From assembly GCF_900095265.1 (NCBI RefSeq), contig NZ_LT607665.1, positions 1 to 64,000 of the forward strand: 64,000 nucleotides of DNA. Reading direction: 5' to 3'. This DNA is from Janthinobacterium sp. UMAB-56. GTDB lineage: Bacteria; Pseudomonadota; Gammaproteobacteria; Burkholderiales; Burkholderiaceae_D. Positions 43,955 to 52,613 of the stretch are shown here, one piece after another (the stretch's first letter is position 1; each line of letters begins with the position of its first letter). The translations under genes and the position numbers were made by a program. The notes below the pieces were generated by a model. The model was not told the origin of the DNA. It saw nothing but the letters and a program-made list of their open reading frames with translations, and did no database searches.

Positions 43955-45304
43955 ATGAACGCAGTCACCATCCCGATCCGCGAACGCCTGGGCCAGTTGC
44001 ACACGCACTTGCGCGCGGGCACCATCGACAACCGCGCCTACCAGTTGCTCAAGCAGCGCATCCACGCCATACTGCTCGACCGGGTCGACCTGGAAAACCT
44101 GCAGCGCATCTCGCCCGAGCAGGTGCGCGAACAGCTGCGCCTGCTGGTCGAACGCCTGCTGGAAGAAGAAGCCGTGGTCATCAACGACCTCGAACGCAAG
44201 AACCTGACGCGCGACATCCAGCATGAAATGCTGGGCTTCGGCCCGCTGGAATTGCTGCTGGCCGACCCCACTGTGTCCGACATCCTCGTCAACACCCACA
44301 AACGCGTGTACGTGGAGCGGCGCGGCAAGCTGGAACTGACGGACGTGTGCTTCAGCGACGACGCGCATTTGATGAAGATCATCGACAAGATCGTCTCGCG
44401 CGTGGGCCGCCGCATCGACGAATCGAGCCCCATGGTCGATGCGCGCCTGCCGGATGGCTCGCGCGTGAACGCCATCATCCCGCCGCTGGCCATCGACGGC
44501 CCCGTGATGTCGATCCGGCGCTTCTCGGCCGACCCGCTGCGCCTGGCCGACCTGGTGGCCTACGACAGCATGACGGCGGGCATGGCGGAAATCCTGCAAG
44601 GCCTGGGCAAGGCGAAGATCAACATCCTGATCTCGGGCGGCACGGGCAGCGGCAAGACCACCATGCTCAACGTCATTTCCGGCTTCATCGGCGCCACCGA
44701 GCGCATCGTCACGGTGGAAGACGCGGCCGAACTGCAACTGCAGCAGCCGCACGTGGTGCGCCTGGAAACGCGCCCGCCGAATATCGAGGGCAAGGACGAG
44801 GTGACGCAGCGCGCGCTGGTGCGCAACGCGCTGCGCATGCGCCCCGACCGTATCATCCTGGGCGAGGTGCGCGGCGGCGAGGCGCTCGACATGCTCGGTG
44901 CCATGAACACGGGCCACGAGGGGTCGATGGCCACCATCCACGCCAATACCCCGCGCGATGCCATCACGCGGCTGGAAAACATGATCAGCATGGCGGCCGC
45001 CAGCCTGCCCAGCAAGGCCATGCGCCAGCAGATCAGCTCGGCCGTCAGCGTCGTGGTTCAAGTGTCGCGCCTGACCGACGGCAAGCGCAAGGTCACCTCT
45101 ATCCAGGAAATCACGGGCATGGAAGGCGACATGATCACCATGCAGGAAATCTTCAGCTTCCGCCAGACGGGCATAGGCGATGGCGGCACCGTGCTCGGCC
45201 ATTTTTCCTCGACGGGCATACGGCCGCGCTTCCTCGAACGCCTGCATACCTTCGGCATCACGGTGCCGGCCCAGCTGTTCGAACCGACCCGGCAGGGACT
45301 TTAA
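43955..45304 (+). CDS. cpaF: Tad pilus assembly ATPase CpaF (TadA)
   Basis: This is a 449-residue secretion ATPase that drives pilus extension and retraction. The N-terminal helical domain (about 1-100) is followed by the RecA-like ATPase. Walker A is [11 protein letters not shown] (about 228-238), Walker B is [12 protein letters not shown] and the His box reads [14 protein letters not shown]. It lies 14 bp downstream of cpaE. Intact and of family length. Confidence 0.95.
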   Translation: MNAVTIPIRERLGQLHTHLRAGTIDNRAYQLLKQRIHAILLDRVDLENLQRISPEQVREQLRLLVERLLEEEAVVINDLERKNLTRDIQHEMLGFGPLELLLADPTVSDILVNTHKRVYVERRGKLELTDVCFSDDAHLMKIIDKIVSRVGRRIDESSPMVDARLPDGSRVNAIIPPLAIDGPVMSIRRFSADPLRLADLVAYDSMTAGMAEILQGLGKAKINILISGGTGSGKTTMLNVISGFIGATERIVTVEDAAELQLQQPHVVRLETRPPNIEGKDEVTQRALVRNALRMRPDRIILGEVRGGEALDMLGAMNTGHEGSMATIHANTPRDAITRLENMISMAAASLPSKAMRQQISSAVSVVVQVSRLTDGKRKVTSIQEITGMEGDMITMQEIFSFRQTGIGDGGTVLGHFSSTGIRPRFLERLHTFGITVPAQLFEPTRQGL

Positions 45305-45305
45305 G

Positions 45306-46280
45306 ATGGCTTCCCTGCTCCTTTTCGCCGCCCTGGTCTTCAGCGCCGCGCTGCTGCTGGCCAGCGGCGCCTACCTGATCTGGCACGGCATGCGCAACCG
45401 CGCTCCCGGGCGCGTGGCCCAGCGCGTGCGCAATGCCAGCATAGGTAGCGCCGACCACCGTCCCGCCCTGTCGATCAGCAAGCAGCGCCTGCTGGCCCGC
45501 CACCCCCTGTTGCAGCGCCTGCTGCAGGCGCTGCCGCCGGCGGCTGTGCTGGACCGCCTGCTATTGCAGGCGGGACGCCAGCAAACGGTGGCCCAGCTGC
45601 TGGGCTGGTGCCTGACCGCCCTGCTGGGCGGCCAGCTGCTGGCCGCGCTAATGGGACTGCCCCTGTCCTTGCTGGCGGGCCTGGGGGCGCTGGCAGGCGC
45701 GCTGCCCCTGCTGCACTTGCGCCGCGCGCAGCAGCAGCGGCTCAAACGCATCGAACAGCAATTGCCTGACGCGCTGGACCTGATGGGCCGCGCCATGCGC
45801 GCCGGCCATGCCTTTCCCACGGCCCTGAAAATGGTTGGCGATGAAATGCCGGCACCGCTGGGCAGCGAATTTCGCGCCGTCTTCGATGAAGTCAATTTTG
45901 GCGTGGCCATGAGCGACGCTTTAGGCAACCTGGCCAGCCGCGTGCCCAGCACCGACTTGCGCTACTTTGTCGTGGCCGTGCTGATCCAGCGCGAGACGGG
46001 CGGGAACCTGGCCGAGTTGCTGGGCAGCATCAGTGCCATCATCCGCGACCGCCTGAAACTGCTGGGACAAATCCGCGTACTGTCGGCCGAGGGCCGCATG
46101 TCAGCCTGGATCCTGGGACTGATGCCGTTTGCCGTGGCGCTGATGATGCAGCTGAGCAGTCCCGATTTCCTCAGCCTGCTGTACCTCGACAGCGCCGGCC
46201 GCAAGATGCTGCTCACATCCGGCGTGATGATGGCACTGGGCATTTTGGTGATCCGCAAGGTAACGCACATCCGCATCTGA
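45306..46280 (+). CDS. tadB: Tad inner-membrane assembly protein TadB
   Basis: This is a 324-residue T2SS protein F-type membrane protein. It has an N-terminal helix (about 1-24), two further helices near 95-145, a cytoplasmic T2SSF domain (about 155-280; QLPDALDLMGRAMRAGHAFPTALKMVG, VLIQRETGGNLAELLGSISAIIRDR) and two C-terminal helices (about 258-318). It starts 1 bp after the cpaF stop. It forms the inner-membrane platform with TadC. Confidence 0.93.
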   Translation: MASLLLFAALVFSAALLLASGAYLIWHGMRNRAPGRVAQRVRNASIGSADHRPALSISKQRLLARHPLLQRLLQALPPAAVLDRLLLQAGRQQTVAQLLGWCLTALLGGQLLAALMGLPLSLLAGLGALAGALPLLHLRRAQQQRLKRIEQQLPDALDLMGRAMRAGHAFPTALKMVGDEMPAPLGSEFRAVFDEVNFGVAMSDALGNLASRVPSTDLRYFVVAVLIQRETGGNLAELLGSISAIIRDRLKLLGQIRVLSAEGRMSAWILGLMPFAVALMMQLSSPDFLSLLYLDSAGRKMLLTSGVMMALGILVIRKVTHIRI

Positions 46281-46302
46281 GTTTTTTCCCGAAAGGTTGC
46301 TC

Positions 46303-47247
46303 ATGAGTTTTCTGCAATTACTGTTTCTGGCGCTGACCTTTTGCGCCGCCTTCGGCGCCATGCTGTTGCTGCTGCGCCCATTCGCCTCGTCTACTCTGCA
46401 ATCGCGCCTGGCCGCGCTGGCCGACCAGCAGGCGCCAGGCCGCAAGGCAGGCGGCAGGCGCTGGCTGGCGCGCCTGCTGCGCCTGGCCGTACCGCTGGGC
46501 AAATTGTCCTTGCCCGCCGAGAACTGGGAAGGCTCGCCGCTGCGCAGCCGCTTCATGCATGCGGGCCTGCGCTCGAACGCCGCGCCGCTGCTGTTCTTCG
46601 CCGCCAAGACGACCCTGGCGCTAGCCCTGCCGGCCGCGGTTTTCTTCCTGCTGCATCAATCCTTCCCCAGACTCGGCGGCAGCACGCTGGTGCTGTGCCT
46701 GCTCATCGCCATGGCCCTCGGCTACTACCTGCCCAACGTGGTGCTGTCACACATGGTCAAGCAGCGCCAGCGCGACATTTTCGAGAACTTTCCCGATGCG
46801 CTGGACCTGATGACGGTGTGCGTCGAAGCGGGCCTCGGCATGGATGCGGCACTGGCCCGCGTGGCGGCGGAAATCGTGCTAAAAAGCGCCGTGCTGAGCG
46901 AAGAGCTCACCCTCGTCACGCTGGAACTGCGGGCCGGCAGCAACAAGGAAAGAGCCTTGCGCAATCTGGCCTTGCGCACGGGCGTGGAAGACGTCGACGC
47001 CTTGGTCACCATGCTGATCCAGGCCGAACGCTTCGGCACTGGCATCGGCGCGGCGCTGCGCGTGCAGTCCGCGCAATTGCGCACCAAGCGGCGCCAGGGG
47101 GCGGAAGAACAGGCGGCGAAGATCGCCCTGAAACTGCTGTTTCCCCTGATTTTCTTTATCTTTCCTGCGCTGCTGGTGGTGCTGATGGGTCCAGCCTTCC
47201 TGCAAATCTACCGCCTGTTGCTGCCGGCCCTGCGCAATGCCAGCTAA
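46303..47247 (+). CDS. tadC: Tad inner-membrane assembly protein TadC
   Basis: This is a 314-residue T2SSF-type membrane protein, the paralog and partner of TadB. The N-terminal helix (about 3-24), the helix pair near 98-146 and the T2SSF domain (about 160-280; FPDALDLMTVCVEAGLGMDAALARVAAEI, VTMLIQAERFGTGIGAALRVQS) are present. I chose the ATG at 46303, 6 bp after GAAAGG. The gene overlaps the tadE gene by 11 bp. Confidence 0.93.
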   Translation: MSFLQLLFLALTFCAAFGAMLLLLRPFASSTLQSRLAALADQQAPGRKAGGRRWLARLLRLAVPLGKLSLPAENWEGSPLRSRFMHAGLRSNAAPLLFFAAKTTLALALPAAVFFLLHQSFPRLGGSTLVLCLLIAMALGYYLPNVVLSHMVKQRQRDIFENFPDALDLMTVCVEAGLGMDAALARVAAEIVLKSAVLSEELTLVTLELRAGSNKERALRNLALRTGVEDVDALVTMLIQAERFGTGIGAALRVQSAQLRTKRRQGAEEQAAKIALKLLFPLIFFIFPALLVVLMGPAFLQIYRLLLPALRNAS

Positions 47248-47692
47248 GGCCCGCACACCGGCCCGACAGGAGGGCGTGGCGGCCGTCGAACTGGCCCTGC
47301 TGATGCCCGTGCTGTTGCTGATTTTCCTCGGCATCGCGGGCATGAGCCGGCTGTACTACCTGCAGATGGCCCTGGTCAGCGCGGCGCGCGCCGGCGTGCA
47401 GTTCGCGCAGGCCAGCCAGACGCAGGACACGGCGCGTATCGCCGCCGCCGCGCACCACGACGCCCTGCACGACGCGCCCGGCATGGCTATGCCCGAAGTG
47501 ACGATACGCCAGCGCTGCGCCGACGGCAGCCCGTATGCCGGCAACGGCAAGTGTCCCGGCTATGCCAGCGCACCGTGGACCTATGTTGAAGTGCGCACCA
47601 GCTACGTGCTGGCCGATGCCGTCTCGCCCCTGCTGCCCGCATTCGCGGCGCCGCTGCGGCTGCAGCAGAGCGCCACGGCGCGCCTGCGCTAG
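47237..47692 (+). CDS. tadE: TadE-like minor pseudopilin 1
   Basis: This is a 151-residue protein with the TadE signature GVAAVELALLMPVLLLIFLGI (about 13-33), a hydrophobic stem with the cleavage-site context and Glu. The mature part ends in QQSATARLR. A C-terminal Cys pair (QRCADGSPYAGNGKC) could form a disulfide. The start overlaps tadC by 11 bp. Confidence 0.9.
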   Translation: MPAKARTPARQEGVAAVELALLMPVLLLIFLGIAGMSRLYYLQMALVSAARAGVQFAQASQTQDTARIAAAAHHDALHDAPGMAMPEVTIRQRCADGSPYAGNGKCPGYASAPWTYVEVRTSYVLADAVSPLLPAFAAPLRLQQSATARLR

Positions 47693-47720
47693 GCGCCCTC
47701 CAGAAAGAAACGATCACGCC

Positions 47721-48125
47721 ATGCATCCCATCCGCCAGCGCGGCTCCTTCGCCGTCGAATTTGCCCTCACTCTGTCAATATTGTTGTTGCTCACGTTTGC
47801 CATCGTCAACCTGGCGCTGGCGGTATGGAACTACAACACCCTGTCGCAGGCCAGCCGCGAAGGCGCGCGCTATGGCAGCGTGCTGGGCAATACCGATGGC
47901 CGCTATAGCCGCGCGCGCGCGCGCGACCTGATACAGCAGCGGGTGGAAGCCTACGCCGTCGGCCTGCGCTTCGACGCCATCGAAGTCAGCTGGGACAACG
48001 GCGACAACGCCCCCGGCAGCATCGTCACCGTCAGCGCCAGCTACCGCTTCCATCCCGTCAGCGCCATGGTCGGCTCGCTCAGCATTCCGCTGCGCAGTTC
48101 CGCCAGCATGATGATTTCCCAATGA
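47721..48125 (+). CDS. TadE/TadF-like minor pseudopilin 2
   Basis: This is a 134-residue pseudopilin with the stem QRGSFAVEFALTLSILLLLTF (about 6-26), followed by NYNTLSQASREGARYGSV, typical of TadE/TadF/TadG proteins. It has no Cys pair, so it is distinct from its neighbour. It begins 28 bp after the first pseudopilin and ends 31 bp before tadG. Confidence 0.88.
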   Translation: MHPIRQRGSFAVEFALTLSILLLLTFAIVNLALAVWNYNTLSQASREGARYGSVLGNTDGRYSRARARDLIQQRVEAYAVGLRFDAIEVSWDNGDNAPGSIVTVSASYRFHPVSAMVGSLSIPLRSSASMMISQ

Positions 48126-48156
48126 CATTCCCCACTCCGCCGAACCGAGGTATTTC

Positions 48157-49377
48157 ATGCGCCTGTCCCCATCCCTGCGTTACCGCCACCGCCAGCGCGG
48201 CAGCATTCCTGTCGCCACGGCACTGCTGCTGCCTCTGCTGATCGGCTTTGCCGGCCTGGCCGGCGACAGCGGCAATCTATATCTCGTCAAGCGGCGCATG
48301 CAGACGGCGGCCGATGCGGGCGCCATCTCGGCCGCGCTGGAAGTGCAGCGCCAGGCCAGCCTGGCCGACATCGTCGCTGCGGGCAAGCAGGATGCGGCCC
48401 TGAACGGCTTCGCTGCCAGCGCCACCAGCGTCCACTTGCCGCCCCTTGCCGGCGCCCATGCGGCGCGCCCCGGCTATGTGGAGGTGCAGCTGGCGCAAGC
48501 CGTGCCTACGCATTTCATGGGCTTGTTCGGCTTCCGTACGGTCGAGGTGCAGGCCCGCGCGGTGGCCGGCGCGCGGCCCGACGCCACCTGTTTCCTGGCC
48601 CTCAACAGCAAGAACGTCAGCGACGCGATGACAGTCACGGGGGCCGGCGAAATCACCGGCGAACACTGCTCGATTTTCGTCAACGGCAGCGCGGCCAATA
48701 CTCTGACGGCCAGCGGCGCCATGACCATCCGGGCCGACAGCATCGGCGTGCAGGCGCCCAGCTACCGGCACGATGGCGGCAGCGCCTTCCTGCCCACGCC
48801 GCAGGTCGGCCAGGCGGCGCGCCTGGACCCGCTGGCGCGCCTGAAGCCGCCTACGGGCGGCGCCACGCAAGCGAACGGCAAGCTGACGGGCACGGGCACG
48901 CACACCTTGCAGCCAGGCCTGTATCCTGGCGGCATCAACCTGTCCGGTGGCATGACCATCAATTTTGCGCCGGGTATCTATGTGCTCAAGGGTGGCTTCA
49001 CGGTTGACGGCGCCGTCAACCTGCATGGCGACGGCGTGGCCTTCTATACGCAAGGCCCCGTGAACATCCGCGGCAGCGGCGTGCTCAAGCTAGCGGCGCC
49101 CGAGACGGGCCCCATGGCTGGCATCCTCTTCTATGGCGACCGCGACAAGGTCACGGGCAAGAACGAGATCACGGGCGGCGTCAGCGGCGAACTGGCCGGC
49201 ACCCTGTATTTCCCGTCGTCGGCGCTGGACCTGGTGGGTAGCGGCGGCCTCAAGGGCAAGCCCTACCTGATGCTGATCGCCGATACGATGTCGTTTACGG
49301 GCGGCATGTTGTCGGAATTTATCAAGCCCGTGTATAACGACGCCTACCAGGGCTCGCGGGTGGCCATCGCGGAGTAG
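48157..49377 (+). CDS. tadG: TadG-like pilus protein
   Basis: This is a 406-residue protein. It has an N-terminal TadG stem (RQRGSIPVATALLLPLLIGFAGLAGD, about 12-37), then NLYLVKRRMQTAADAGAISAALE. The long extracellular part is Gly-rich and beta-helix-like (TVTGAGEITGEHC, INLSGGMTINFAPGIYVLKGG, VNIRGSGVLKL, about 155-400). No von Willebrand A MIDAS motif was found, so this is the shorter type without VWA. It ends the locus, with its stop 3 bp from the convergent response regulator. Confidence 0.85.
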   Translation: MRLSPSLRYRHRQRGSIPVATALLLPLLIGFAGLAGDSGNLYLVKRRMQTAADAGAISAALEVQRQASLADIVAAGKQDAALNGFAASATSVHLPPLAGAHAARPGYVEVQLAQAVPTHFMGLFGFRTVEVQARAVAGARPDATCFLALNSKNVSDAMTVTGAGEITGEHCSIFVNGSAANTLTASGAMTIRADSIGVQAPSYRHDGGSAFLPTPQVGQAARLDPLARLKPPTGGATQANGKLTGTGTHTLQPGLYPGGINLSGGMTINFAPGIYVLKGGFTVDGAVNLHGDGVAFYTQGPVNIRGSGVLKLAAPETGPMAGILFYGDRDKVTGKNEITGGVSGELAGTLYFPSSALDLVGSGGLKGKPYLMLIADTMSFTGGMLSEFIKPVYNDAYQGSRVAIAE

Positions 49378-49380
49378 CGG

Positions 49381-50070
49381 TCACCCCAGTTTGTGGCGCG
49401 TGGCATACACATACAGCTCCAGTCGGTTGCTGACGCCCAGCTTGTGATAGATCGAACTGAGGTGGTTGCGCAAGGTGTGTTCGGCGATGAAGGCGCGCTG
49501 CGCCAGGTCTTTGTTCAACGCGCCATTGCCGTCGACGACCATACCGACGATCTTGCGCTCCTTGGCCGTCAGGCTGGCGATGCGCGCCTCTTCGGGATTG
49601 CTCGGCGGCGGTGCCCTGGGCGCCAGCAACTCGCCGAGCAGGGAGCCGAGCAGGGTCTGCTCGATCCACAGTTCGCCCAGGTGCACCTTGCGGATCACAT
49701 GCAGCAGCAGCTCGGCCGGCGCTTCCTTGCCCAGTACGCCTCGCGCACCGGCACGCACGGCCTTGCCCAGCAATTCCTGGCTGCGCGTGCCGCTCAGCAC
49801 CAGCGCCCGCGTGCCGCCACCGGCCAGCAGCTGAGGCAGAATATCGGTGGAACACGAGCCACCCAGATCCAGGTCCAGCACGATCACATGCGGCTGCTGC
49901 GAGGCGGCCATCGCCAGCGCCGTCTCGGCATCGCCCGCCGAGCCCACCAGCGACATTTCCGGCGTGCCTTCGATCAGCTTTTCCAGTCCCCACAACATGG
50001 TCTTGTGGTCGTCGACCAGCATCACGCGTATCGCCTGCCGCGCGTACGCGGGCACGCTCGCTGCCGGCAT
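49381..50070 (-). CDS. NarL/LuxR-type response regulator
   Basis: This is a 229-residue response regulator. The receiver domain has the acidic pair at D20-D21 and the phospho-acceptor Asp at D66 (VIVLDLD), with K in VLGKEAP. The LuxR-type HTH is C-terminal (LTAKERKIVGMVVDG ... NKDLAQRAFIAEHTLRNHLSSIYHKL). The start ATG at 50070 shares one base with the stop of the kinase gene (TGATG), and a GTG at 50073 is also possible. It is convergent with tadG. Confidence 0.92.
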   Translation of the reverse strand: MPAASVPAYARQAIRVMLVDDHKTMLWGLEKLIEGTPEMSLVGSAGDAETALAMAASQQPHVIVLDLDLGGSCSTDILPQLLAGGGTRALVLSGTRSQELLGKAVRAGARGVLGKEAPAELLLHVIRKVHLGELWIEQTLLGSLLGELLAPRAPPPSNPEEARIASLTAKERKIVGMVVDGNGALNKDLAQRAFIAEHTLRNHLSSIYHKLGVSNRLELYVYATRHKLG

Positions 50071-51740
50071 CACAGGGGAATCGCAATCTGCAGCGAGGTG
50101 CCGCCATCACCGGGGCGCTTGACCAGCAAGCGCCCGCCCAACGCCGTCGTGCGCGTGGCGATCGACGATGGCGTGAAAGTCGGGGCCGGCATGCCGTCGC
50201 CCTCGTTTTCAATCAGGATCTGCAGCCAGCCATTGCTGCAATCGACGTCGATCGTGCCATGCCGCGCGCGCGTATGCTTGCGGATATTGCTGATGCCTTC
50301 GCTGACGATCTGGAACACTTCGGCCGCCAGGCGGTCGCTCACTTCGATGGCGGGCGAGACGCGCAGGGTGATATCGATGTCGTAAAACTGGCGTACCTGT
50401 TCCGCCTGGCGCCGCAAGGCCAACAGCAATTCGGGTTCCTTGCGCAACTGCCCGCTGTTAAGGTTCTTGACGAAGTGGCGCATGTCGCCCACCACTTCGG
50501 TGGCCATCGCCAGCAGTTTGTCGAGGTCGTCGATGAGGGGATTGTCGGGCGCGGCCGCCTGGCGCACGGCACTGATGCCGTGGCGCAAGCCGATATAGGG
50601 TTGCAAGGTACTGTCATGCAAGTCGCAGGCGATTTTCTGCCTTTCGCGCTGCCCCGCTTCGGATGCCAGCCGGTCCAGCAATTCGATGTTTTCCATCATG
50701 GGAAACACTTGCGCCACGATATGCTTGAGAAAGAGCGCATCGGCCTTGCTGAAGCCGTGCCGCGCCGACATCAGGTACACGCGTCCCTGCCCCTTGCGCA
50801 AGCGCAAGGAGGCGCTGACGAAGGCGCGCGCTTCGAGCAGCTCCACCAGGCGCTCACCCGCATCGCCGCCGAAACGCCGCCACTTGCGGCAACCGCGTCC
50901 CAGCACGCGCGTGCCACCCATCCACAGCCACCACTTCAGGCGCGGGCGCACGTGCAGCACGCTGTGCTCCGGGGCGAAGGCCAGCAGGGCCGGCATGGCG
51001 CTCGCGCACAGGCGCACCGGTTCGATCGAGGTACCCGCATTGGCCGCAGTCGCCGTGCGCAGCAGCCATTTTTCGGAGTCGCCATCCTGCAGCACCAGAA
51101 TACAGCTGCTGGCGCGAAAGAAGACGCGGGTTTTTTCCAGGACGGACGAGAGCGAATGGTTGATGCCGAAACGGGGATTCGAGAGGCGGCTGACGTCGCG
51201 CAACAGGGCCAGGCGGCGTTTCTGCTGCAGGCCCATGCCGCCCCAGTAGGCGATCAGGTGGCCCAGCGCCAGCAGGAAGCTGGTACACCACAGCAAATGC
51301 CAGCGCTGCTCGGGCGTTTCCGCCAGCATAGCCACCAGCATCAAGGCGGCGGCCGACATCAGGGTCACGCGCGAGCCTTCGCGAAAGCCGAATTGAAACG
51401 AGGCGGCCAGGATGGCGAAAAAGAACAGCAGGAACACATAGCCATTGCTGCTGCCGCTGTAGTAGACGATCAGGCCGAACCAGCCCACGTCATACCAGTA
51501 GATGGCCTTGCCCGGCATGCTGGACAGGCGAATTTGCATGAGGGCAAATAATGCCGCGCTGTGCAGCGCATATGCGCCACACACCACCGTGCCCACGTCG
51601 CTCAGATGCACATTGCCGCCCGGATTGACAGCGCAGATGACGACGGCAAACACGGCCAGCAAGAGGCGGATGCCGCACACCATGGCAGCATCGGCGGTAT
51701 CGCTCGTCAACTGCACGCTGAATGCGTTTTCGTCCTTCAC
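50070..51740 (-). CDS. NarX-type sensor histidine kinase
   Basis: This is a 556-residue membrane kinase. It has six or so N-terminal helices (about 22-180), then a GAF-like region (about 190-345), a HisKA_3 dimerisation helix with the phospho-acceptor His near 372 (ACDLHDSTLQPYIGL), and the ATPase domain with N box EGISNIRKH and a short G box. The start is GTG at 51740 with a textbook GGAGG site. It belongs to the NarL partner type and is cotranslated with the response regulator. The signal is unknown. Confidence 0.9.
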   Translation of the reverse strand: MKDENAFSVQLTSDTADAAMVCGIRLLLAVFAVVICAVNPGGNVHLSDVGTVVCGAYALHSAALFALMQIRLSSMPGKAIYWYDVGWFGLIVYYSGSSNGYVFLLFFFAILAASFQFGFREGSRVTLMSAAALMLVAMLAETPEQRWHLLWCTSFLLALGHLIAYWGGMGLQQKRRLALLRDVSRLSNPRFGINHSLSSVLEKTRVFFRASSCILVLQDGDSEKWLLRTATAANAGTSIEPVRLCASAMPALLAFAPEHSVLHVRPRLKWWLWMGGTRVLGRGCRKWRRFGGDAGERLVELLEARAFVSASLRLRKGQGRVYLMSARHGFSKADALFLKHIVAQVFPMMENIELLDRLASEAGQRERQKIACDLHDSTLQPYIGLRHGISAVRQAAAPDNPLIDDLDKLLAMATEVVGDMRHFVKNLNSGQLRKEPELLLALRRQAEQVRQFYDIDITLRVSPAIEVSDRLAAEVFQIVSEGISNIRKHTRARHGTIDVDCSNGWLQILIENEGDGMPAPTFTPSSIATRTTALGGRLLVKRPGDGGTSLQIAIPL

Positions 51741-51922
51741 CGCACCTCCGTACCAAGGGATTTCATCAAGGCAGGGCACAGCGTTACGCTTGCCACTGTG
51801 CACAAATATACAAAATTGCTTTCTTTGCAATCAACAAGTGTACGCAGGGAACTAGTGTTTGTCTACCGGAAAATCTGCACTCCTTTACCCAGGCAAAGAA
51901 ACAGCACCCAGCTTGAGAATGT

Positions 51923-51944
51923 CTGTGGATAACTTTGTGGACAA
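51923..51944. other. DnaA box pair, copy 1
   Basis: TGTGGATAA (exact) and TGTGGACAA (one mismatch) are both on the same strand, 12 bp apart. The whole module recurs at 52334-52355. Confidence 0.65.
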
Positions 51945-52263
51945 AGCAAAATTAACTTTCAGAAAAATCTGGATAGAAAATTTTGATCGCCGTCAAGAGG
52001 GCTATGCAATAAAAATTAAGTATTTAAAATCAATGACTTAAAAATTGATGCCCGGGAAGCCGCAAATCTGCGGGGCGTTTCCGCCGCTGTGCATAACTGA
52101 AGCATTTGTATTTTTTTTATACAGAAATCAGCACCATTTTGAGGCGCCATATGCGGAAAAACACCAACGACATACAGCCAAGCTGTCAATTACCGGGCAG
52201 GCGTTCGCTTTTGCCTGGCGAACGGCGAAACATTGTTCAATGTTCATGCACTGCAACATACAC

Positions 52264-52280
52264 TTCAGGTAAAACCTGAA
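52264..52280. other. Palindrome TTCAGGT-AAA-ACCTGAA
   Basis: This is a perfect 7-bp inverted repeat around AAA, between the DnaA box modules. It may be a protein-binding site. It is not LexA-like in the betaproteobacterial form. Confidence 0.5.
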
Positions 52281-52320
52281 CATTTGCGCTAAGTATCGGT
52301 TAACTAATTACTTTTCAATT

Positions 52321-52355
52321 TTATCCACAGAATCTGTTGATAACTTTGTGGACAA
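52321..52355. other. DnaA box cluster, copy 2
   Basis: TTATCCACA (exact, forward) at 52321, then TGTTGATAA and TGTGGACAA (one mismatch each). The second and third match copy 1 at 51923-51944. Confidence 0.65.
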
Positions 52356-52550
52356 TGAAGGAATAAGGCTGGCAAACGGAAGAATAACCTTATCAATTGC
52401 AACAAAGTCCGACGAGCGAGGCATTTTTTACTTCTTAATAATCAAGCACTTGCACAACATCCCCGGGCATGGCTTTTCGACTGCCTCTTATTTCCGCAGC
52501 AAAAAAAATTGTGCATAAGTCGGTATTTTCTTGCTACGGTGCAGCAAAGA

Positions 52551-52584
52551 AAAAGGCAGGCTTCCGCTGGAGAGCCTGCCTTTT
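52551..52584 (-). terminator. Terminator downstream of hemE
   Basis: AAAAGGCAGGCT and AGCCTGCCTTTT flank a 10-base loop, with T-runs for the minus strand. It lies about 30 bp after the hemE stop. Confidence 0.85.
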
Positions 52585-52613
52585 CTGCCCCTGTGCCAGG
52601 GGGATGCGCTTGC

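Larger units (their letters stand above)
51741..52613. other. 873-bp AT-rich gap with DnaA boxes (candidate origin)
   Basis: No gene is supported. The gap is much richer in A and T than the flanking genes. It contains four exact TTATNCACA boxes (51924-51932, 52088-52096, 52321-52329, 52510-52518) and four with one mismatch (51797-51805, 51936-51944, 52335-52343, 52347-52355). A 22-bp module of two boxes is repeated at 51923 and 52334 with one difference. AT-rich runs lie near 51994-52048, 52110-52120 and 52296-52320. It ends with the hemE terminator. It may be a replication origin or another DnaA-titrating site; the alternative is a regulatory region. Confidence 0.55.

Noticed and set aside
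51859-52272. Two short frames in the DnaA-box gap (60 and 75 residues)
   Set aside because: They have no ribosome site or recognisable motif, and their composition follows the AT-rich DNA.
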